The notes under the pieces: generated by a model | What the model saw: only the letters and a program-made list of their open reading frames with translations | Databases searched by the model: none | What the model was told of the DNA's origin: nothing | Assembly: GCA_947396885.1 (NCBI GenBank) | Contig: OX377202.1 | Coordinates: forward strand, 76,542,643 to 76,606,642 | Source: Heligmosomoides polygyrus polygyrus | Lineage: Eukaryota > Nematoda > Chromadorea > Rhabditida > Heligmosomidae | Reading direction: 5' to 3' | DNA length: 64,000 nucleotides | In this document: positions 56,810 to 64,000 of the stretch, one piece after another | Layout of the letters: every line of letters starts with the position of its first letter | How positions within the stretch are numbered: the stretch's first letter is position 1 | Translations under genes and position numbers: made by a program

Positions 56810-58068
56810 TTAGGTTGGAAAAAAGTCTCTTCACACTTCGAATTTTTTTTACCCTTCCCCTTGTAAACGCACTAGCCAATGTTGATTGCTGATTTCGTAA
56901 TCCTATCACACTTGTCTACCATTCGCACGCGGACACAGGTTAAGACCCTTCTTGTACTTCGTTATCTACTCAATCTTCCGGACTCAATGCCAGATCTACC
57001 TCATGGCCGTTTTCAGCACGGCATTCTTCATGAATTCATTAAAGAATCCACAGCACTTCAGGCAGCAGACCAAATTAACCATATATATGGCTTGGGATCT
57101 ACTATTCATCGCGCCTGTTATGAGTGGTTCGGAAAGTCTTTAAAGGGAGATTATTCACTGAGGGCAAAGCATGGACAGGAAGGCCAACTGGATTGGACGA
57201 CAGTGAACTACACCATCTTCTTCGTACCGATAGTTGGCAGACGACACGTCAGCTAGCAGAGAAGCTCGAAGTGTCTCATAGGATAGTAGGAATCCATCTG
57301 AAGAATCTTGGCTTTCATGGAAATTTGGAGCTTGGATTCCACATGCCCTGTCAGACACTCAGAACGGTGGACGGCTCTCCATCGCTGCTTCTCTTCTGTC
57401 CAGATAAGGAAGAAAATCGTTTCTTCCGCGGATTGTGACAGGCGAAGAGTCCTGGGTTCTGTGTGCCAACTTCCGAGGAAAAGGCAATGGGTACAAAAGG
57501 GAGAGAGCCCTAAGTCTGATCTCAAGCCCAATGTTCACGAAAGCAGGATTCTCTTGAGTGTTTGGTGGGATATCAGAGAAGTGATTTATCGACAAACTCT
57601 TCAGAAGTGGAGAGACACTTACTGCTGTCACATACTGCGGCCAACTCCACAAAGTCGTCGCAACTCTAAGAAAACAGGCCGGAGAAGTCGAAGGTGGTGA
57701 TCCTGCATGACGATGCAAAACCACATGTTGCAAGACTCACAAGAGAAACAATAAAGGAGATGGGCTGGGAAGTAATGCCACATCCAGCGTATAGCCCTAA
57801 CCTCGTTCGTGCCGACTACCCTCTCTTCCGTGCTCTCAAGCAAGAAATTGGAGAGAAATATTTTGGAACGGATGAAGATCTCAAAAATTGGATTCATCAA
57901 TGGTTCGACTCCAGAACTGCAGTCTTTTAAGCGAGAGGAATTGGAAAATCACCCAGTCTTTGGAGAAGTGTAGTGGAACAAATTAGAGTTTATCTCAGTT
58001 GATTTGACTTTGTAGTTGTGAAGTAATAAATCTTTGAAAAAAATGAAAAGACTTTTTTTCCAACCTAA
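56810..58068 (+). mobile_element. mariner (copy 2), complete with TA duplication
   Basis: Inverted ends TTAGGTTGGAAAAAAGTCTC and its partner ending CCAACCTAA are flanked by TA at 56808-56809 and 58069-58070. Length 1259 bp is normal for mariner. It belongs to a different family from the copy at 7680-8420. Confidence 0.9.
57000..58002 (+). pseudogene. mariner transposase, multiple frameshifts
   Basis: Blocks in order but in several frames: FIKESTALQAADQI (helix-turn-helix region), LLRTDSWQTTRQLAEKLEVS, LKNLGFHGNLE, RKRQWVQKGESPKSDLKPNV, WWDIREVIYRQ, ILHDDAKPHVARLTRE with the second catalytic Asp, HPAYSPNLVRADYPLFRALK with the third, WIHQWFDSRTAVF, then a stop where Tyr is expected and WRSVVEQIRVYLS. 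The catalytic residues I can see are kept, but the frame is broken, so it is inactive. Confidence 0.85.
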
Positions 58069-58528
58069 TAGTAACAAGACTGCAACAAGCATCCAGCCTA
58101 TGCACAATCAACAGAGCCTGAAATACAAGGTTTCAGGTGGGAGCATGGCGCAATCTTGACTGTTTACACACCACACAGAAATATCGTTACCCTGTGCTTT
58201 CATATGACTCTCAAACATCTTCAAAAGCTTCACTAGCAAGCAGCAAACCTTTCAAACGGTACCTGCATTTTTAGAGTACCCTGAATTTTTCGCGAGCATT
58301 AGTGTGTTTTTAAGTTTCAACCTTGAGGGAAGGACAAATCAATCGATGCGGCACCTTTGTGAAGAAATTATAACAAGTATTTAAGCAAAACCCAATCAAT
58401 CGAGTGTGCAATGCAAAATTTCAGAGAGAGCATGGCGCATTCCATACCGCTCACATGTCAGAAAATTTCTATTTTCTTATGTTTTTATATGCGCTCTTAA
58501 CTTCTTCAGTACCTTTACTGTCAGATCT

Positions 58529-59959
58529 GTTAGATGGGGTTTCTGCTGATTTAATGGGAGCCCTGTCGTTCCCAATAGGCACCCACGAATTGGGAGGGAC
58601 GTGAAGCAACAAAGTTATTGTTGTATTGTTATTTTATTCATTCATTAAGGCATAGACGAAACTCTAGCTTAAGCATTGTTAAAAAACCAACAACAAACCA
58701 TGTGGACACGAACGATGCAGCCGACCATAAATGAGGCAGTGCAACACTGCTTGATTTCAGTCATTGGAAGTTTCACCTGTAATAAACCTTCCACACGCTT
58801 GCGATGACAGCATCATGAAGTCGTCGTGCCAATGCCAGACAGCAAGTTGAATTCCTTGAGAATCCTATAGGTTAGGAAGTCTGGTCTAACTCGTGATTTG
58901 GTTAAAGAAATCGGAAAATTGAGCTTTCCTCCTGCAGATTTTTAGATACACATCTTGCAGAAGTTGGTGCAGTTACCATCCACGTGTAGTGCATTCTTTG
59001 AATCTCATGCGTACGTGTAGCGCTTTAATTATAGGGTTCCACCTTATAATTGAAGCGTTGTATTATAAGGTTGAGGTCCATATCTTCGTCGACGTTGGGA
59101 TGTCGGGTACGCTTTCGCTTGTGAAAAGATGTTGAAAACTGGGTGGCCCGACCGCATCACGTGTTGGTACCCGCTGGACGCCACAGCCGACTGGATCCCG
59201 TCGGACGTCAAATCCCAGCAACACCTTGATCCAGCTTCTTCGCTAGTGCTCTGAGCGAGGAGTGTGACTTTCTTCGGCCGTTGTGCTGCTCGCGTGGTGC
59301 TCGGCGTACAGTGATGGTTGTCAAGACCCCATGCACTCCATGGATTATTTTCAGGTGCAGATTGTATCCAAAGCAGCGAAGTCTTCTATCCTTCGGTGAA
59401 GTACTACTAGCGTTGTACTGAAATGGTGTAACACTGGTGACCGATCATTATCTTTTCATCCTGTAGAGATCTATGCTGCATCGGCGAAGAGGTTTACAAT
59501 ATCGCTGGTTATGTTCTCCTCAACTATGCACTATTTTCTACATGCATGAAAAGCTGAAGTGGACGCCTGACAAGTGCTAAAAGGTTATTTGACAAATGAG
59601 TATGTGATGCGCTTGCTTCTACTGCTGTCAGTTGTAAGTTAGAGCCGCATAAACGCCATCGCGAATACCTATGTACTTAAAAATTAAACATTCTAAAGGA
59701 TCTCCCCGACATTTTGACCTATCTGACAAATTGGAGGCAGCAGTTTCGAAACTTCTGCATGCTCACGTAAGTCCTCCACTTCATTCATTAGTAGTCACCA
59801 ACTAAGTTATCCTCAAGTTCTTATACGTTTTATTCGCCTCTGGTTTGCCACCTATGCTATGGATTATTGTTGACTAACTATTTCGTTCTCCTGTTCCTCG
59901 TCTATGTTGTAGATCGTACATTTTAAACTATATTATTTCTAAACCAAATTGGATGCTAT
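58529..59959. other. intergenic, no gene recognised
   Basis: No conserved frame. A perfect 10-bp hairpin (ACCTTATAAT...ATTATAAGGT) is at 59041-59071. Confidence 0.35.
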
Positions 59960-60810
59960 TCAACTCAAGTCCGACACTTTTCAAACCCAACTGAATACTC
60001 TTTTCAATTAGCTTGCGCTTTTGAAATCAAACTGCACATCTTCCATTTTAAAACGAGCTTCTTCTGCATTACGCCAGATACACTCTGAGAGAGTTCTAAT
60101 AACTTTTTAAGGAAAATTTATTGTGACTTCGAAATATTTTAATTAACGCACTGTTTGAAAATTTATAAAAATGTTATTTTTCCCCTGAAACCTAACGATC
60201 TAGTCTTTATTCTAAAGCGACGAAAAACAGCAACTTTTAGGCCATTAAAAGCCGCAGCCGGACCACGTACTCGTCTAGCATGTTGCGGTTCTGATCGGAT
60301 TGATGATGTTGCTGCTGTTGCTGTGTTGCTTACTCGAAACAGCAACATGAAAACATGTGTGTTTCTGCAACTGCTTTGCTGCTCCAGCGTGTAACTCCAC
60401 GGAAACAGAATTTTCGTTTTCAATCAAATAAAGATTGCGACGTTCTGAACGAGTGTATGGCTCGTTTTAGCAATTTCTCCTTTTAGCATTAAAAGTGCTT
60501 CTTTCTTGCTCTTTTAAAATAAACTTTGACCCAAATTTCTTCCTGAAAATGAGCATTTAATAAAATTTCAAACGGTGTGTTCGTTGGTTGGGCACGTGTG
60601 TTAAATATTTCAAAAAGGTGAAACCAAATGTTCCTTAGACAAAAATTATTCTACCCTTCTTTGAATTATTTTAGTTTATTATTGAAGACGTCTTCTTATT
60701 TGAAAACAACTCATATGGATCTCAATAGCGACAACTTTGCTCAGAAGGTTGTCTAATTTGATTTGAGAAGTGCTCAATTTCACGTGAGATTAGTATATAA
60801 ATAAGTGTAA
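59960..60810 (+). repeat. 0.83-kb diverged repeat, copy 1
   Basis: Aligns in the same orientation with 61960-62840: 'gcttg', 'gaaatcaaactg.acatct', 'aaaacgag', 'actctgagag', then near the end 'tttgatttgagaagtgctcaatttcacgtg' versus the related stretch in copy 2. The two ends of each copy are inverted relative to each other (cacttctcaaatcaaatta type), so this is probably an old non-autonomous DNA element family. Confidence 0.5.
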
Positions 60811-61959
60811 TAAATATAAAAAGTGAATAATTTCAATAATGAAGTGCACGCATTAGTGAAATAATGTAATGAAATTACAATTATTTTACATTAATGCATT
60901 GTATGAAGTTGGGAAACGTCATGCATGCAACTCATTTTAAATAAAACTATGCAGCTATTGCTCTTCTTACGATATACCAGAAAGGAGAAAAGTGCTTGTG
61001 TAGAGCGAAACCTGTTTTACGCCTTAAAATCTTCCTTTTCCATTCCATCTTTGAAGGAGCCTTAGCTCATCCCTTCGTTTTCTCGCTTGCACCTGCACTA
61101 TACAAGTCGGCTTTTAGACAAATTAAGGCAACATAGTCGGCCTCGATATCAGCCTCCAGGGGTTGGTTGTTTTTTGTTGAGCCAACTGTCAGAACTGCAG
61201 TTTTCGTCGGCCAGTCCAGCGGCATATTCTTTTGGGCTTGGACCGCTTTTTGCTTCTCCGCCGTGGACTGGTTCTCCAGCTACCTTCTCGGCCAGCGAGT
61301 CTTCACATGAAAACCGCTTTGCCGTGTCATGTGGGCGCGCTGCCTCCTCGCAGTGACCACTGTGTTGAGAGGCTGATAGCGTTTATGGCCCCGTTTGCAC
61401 TTCTTAGTGAAACGGTTCGCGAACGGTATCTGGCGGTACTACGCAGTTTTGCCGTGGCGAATGTGATTGGTAGAAACACTGCTCGACAGCCGACAATACC
61501 GTTCGGCTTCTGATCTGCCGTGTCGTAATGTCACTCCGTTCCAAGGTCTAGTTGCATCATCTGTCCTCATTTGTAACATCAGTAACCCGAACCTGTGGAT
61601 TTGCTTATGAGCCGCACGATAGTGTTCTGAATGATCTTCATACCACCTGCACCTGGAGACGTTCGCTGGGAACCAGTTTTAGCACCGTCTCAACTCGCTG
61701 CAGCCTTATTGGCCTAGACTTTTAAACTCATGTTTCCACCGTGCTGCACTTGCTCTAAAATGGTACTCGAGCACTTGGTTTCCTAGTGCCTCCTCAACTT
61801 TGCCTTGCTTTGAAGGAGCGATACTCTGAAGAGCGAGGCCACTGGTGAACAAAGCCACTGGTGAATCTTGATGAACAGTTTGAAGCAACCTCGTATCATT
61901 TGAAGCAGCTGTGCCAAGATTCATCGAAAATCGAACCTGGACTGATGAACTCGTTTTTC
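60811..61959. other. spacer between the two 0.83-kb repeats
   Basis: Open frames at 61087-61513 on the + strand have no recognised motif. Nothing assigned. Confidence 0.35.
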
Positions 61960-62840
61960 TAACATTTTCGCGGGAAATTCCACACTTCAAATCAAATTAG
62001 GCGCCCTTCTAGGCAAGCTTGACGATTTCGAAATTAAACTGAACATCTATCCAAATCAAAACGAGTGTCTATCAGATCACACTAGAGACTCTGAGACGAT
62101 TACAATAATTTCTCTCGAAAAATTAGCATGGCTCTCTATGATTTTTTTTTCGTTCGACTGCGTCAATAGGTTAAATTGTATCAAACTTTATTTTAAAATA
62201 TTTTCGAGGAAAAGTAATGGCTTAAAGCTTATTCCAAGGTGAGAAAAGTAGCAGTTTTTTAGCATAGTAAAAGAAGAGGTTGCGCGCGGCGTCCACCTCG
62301 TCGCGATTTTCATTGGACTGAAGGGGTAAATGCTGCTTGCTTGAAAAAACAGAGCGAAGATACATATCTTCTCCACAAAGATTTTTGTTGTACTGTGGAC
62401 GAGTGTGCAATTCCAAGCAAATAAGTTTTTTGGAATCATTCAAAGGAAAAGTGCGGCGTCCTGGACAAGTGCATGGCGCAATCTCTTTCTTGACACTAAA
62501 AACCACTCACTGCGCTCCTGCGCTCTAGAATAAAGTTTGAATCATTGCTTTTCTTGAAAAATAAATTTTGCACAAAATTTCAATTAGTGGTTCTCTAATC
62601 AAAAAATTTCAAAGAATGTTATAAAAATATACAGTATACGTTACAGTATACCTTACACTTCCCTTGGACATAGAATTATTTTAACTGTTACGAAGAATCT
62701 TGTTTAATCTGGGAGCGCTCGCTTTGACTTGGAAGATGATCATTTTGATTTCTGGCGCATCAAGCTTGCTTACGAAAGTATCCGATTTAATTTTATAAGT
62801 GTTCAATTTAACGTGGAAATGGTGTATATGTCTAGCTGAA
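61960..62840 (+). repeat. 0.83-kb diverged repeat, copy 2
   Basis: Direct-orientation partner of 59960-60810, about 2.0 kb downstream. The central thirds are too diverged to align by eye with certainty. Confidence 0.5.
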
Positions 62841-64000
62841 GCAATACTTCGCACTTACTCCAATGTGGATCTCGTTCCAATTTATCGTATGCAAAAGCGT
62901 CCGAACATTCACTGCGGGGTACCTCTAGGGTGGACCAGGAGAGCTACCAGGAAGGAAGGAACAACCTGGAGGAGGGACCAGGACGGGCAAACCAGCAAGA
63001 AGAGATCAGTAAGGGGGGGGGGGGGTCAATAGTGGAAACAAGGGAGTGGGGGCAGACCACCAAGTAGATCCAGTAAGAAGAAACGAACGAAGGGGAACCT
63101 GGCATCCGGATTCAGAAGACGTGTCAACGATATCGTGTAACGCAAGCTGTTGGGCATGAGAACGGTTGCGGAGGGCAACCTGAGGGACAGAAGTACTGCG
63201 CAGCACAAACCAATGGCGTTACTGGTCGGGCCAGAGAGAATGTCCGTGATGAACGGACGGAAGTGGTAAACGACTTGATGCCAATAAAGTACGCAGCAGA
63301 TCCTAGATGTTGGCGAAATTTAAGTTTTACAAAGACTGCCTTCCGTAGGTCTGTGATGTTGCAAAATCGCGCGAAGCGCACAAGTGCAAGACACGCCGTT
63401 AGGTGTGTCAGAACCCCTGTATATTATATTAGCCGCCCTACGTGCATGATATGTGGATTATGATTCTTTGTGACGCTGGTTCTAGACGATGCATATGCGA
63501 GACCTTTTGTGTGGTCCAGACTTCCTTTCGTAATTTTTTTCTCTGGAAACTCGCTAAAAATTTTTTTTGTCAACTCCATTTTGCGACCTCTCGGACGTTT
63601 CAACATTACGGGATCACTCCCAAATTTCATTGAAGTCGAAACAGCATGGGGTTTAGGATCGATTTTAATGCATGTCCTAGTTGCGACGACTGATTCGTGG
63701 TCTCACTGGCAGTTTATCTGTTCGTAGACACCAGTAGACTCCTGTATTTCTATGCTTGACAATGGACCAGTGTAGTGTTGTCCTAGGGAGGCGCTGACTC
63801 TCGCATACGCCTCTAATGTCTGTAGAATCTAGTCGAATTACGATTAGTCATTTCCAAGGGATCTCTATTTCAAGAACTATACCTAGAATGGGTTTGTATT
63901 CTGAAAAATTAGTACTCACTCTACTGATCATTGCTGTGTAGATGTGTTATCTGCCAGTCGTAGCTTCTCTTCACAGTTTCACAGTTTCTTTGTATCTGTT
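62841..64000. other. intergenic to window end
   Basis: A 13-G tract lies at 63013-63025. A - strand open frame at 63381-63124 ends in a Cys-rich stretch (FCPSGCPPQPFSCPTAC) preceded by GCGCAG, which could be an exon. With no second exon or family match I leave it unassigned. Confidence 0.3.
63013..63025. repeat. poly-G tract (13 G)
   Basis: Run of 13 guanines. Confidence 0.9.

Larger units (their letters stand above)
56096..58528. mobile_element. large palindromic DNA element containing a mariner
   Basis: Arms 56096-56564 and 58072-58528 are ~80% identical reverse complements (for example 'agtaaaggtactga', 'aatagaaattttctgacat', 'gagcggtatggaatgcgcca', 'agtcaagattgcgccatgc'). Between them are a transposase-core relic with its own ~42-bp inverted repeat (56562-56603 and 56770-56807) and a mariner. 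Inner words GGGTATCCTAAAAATGCAGG and its inverted partner may be true termini of a nested element. Confidence 0.7.

Noticed and set aside
57694..57930. Loss of a catalytic residue in the mariner (SPN instead of SPD)
   Set aside because: That Asp is not the catalytic one; the third catalytic Asp (ADYPLF) is still present.
63124..63381. A cysteine-rich possible secreted-protein exon
   Set aside because: Only one candidate acceptor, no partner exon and no signal peptide seen.

Overview
This window is eukaryotic and most likely from a nematode, probably a strongylid or hookworm-type worm. The species call is inference. The sequence support is: short introns ending in TTTCAG-like acceptors; two genes whose first ATG follows an AG acceptor by 0-4 nt, as expected for spliced-leader trans-splicing; many C/G homopolymer tracts; and a repeat load made of RTE-, BovB- and CR1-type LINEs, mariner/Tc1 relics, a BEL/Pao-like LTR element and tRNA-derived SINEs. 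No bacterial operons, rRNA or CRISPR array were seen.

Two host genes can be rebuilt exon by exon with every splice phase consistent. On the + strand, positions 6197-20362 encode a 416-residue BTB/POZ protein with five C2H2 zinc fingers in nine exons. Its three large introns hold mariner, Tc1-like, RTE, BovB and SINE debris. On the - strand, 38298-32601 encodes a complete 357-residue AAR2 orthologue (U5 snRNP assembly factor) in ten exons.

The rest is layered mobile DNA. A palindromic hAT-like element (22374-30870) contains a CR1-type LINE at its centre. That LINE is split by a nearly intact RTE LINE (25995-29423, 10-bp target duplication) whose reading frame has one amber codon. Next to it lies a miniature LTR pair (31344-32192) whose short inner part is mostly a tRNA-Gly-like sequence ending in CCA. 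At 39738-43454 is a young, gag-only BEL/Pao-like retrotransposon with two 297-bp LTRs differing at three sites, carrying a 758-bp MITE. At 46513-49635 a BovB-type LINE sits inside a SINE with a 16-bp target duplication. The last 11 kb hold a fold-back element, a MULE-like MITE, a mariner sitting in a larger palindrome, and two diverged 0.83-kb repeats.

The least ordinary signals are the LTR/tRNA-Gly miniature element, the ten C/G tracts of 10-16 bases (two of which sit exactly where LINE frames shift), and the repeated placing of one element near the centre of another's inverted repeat.
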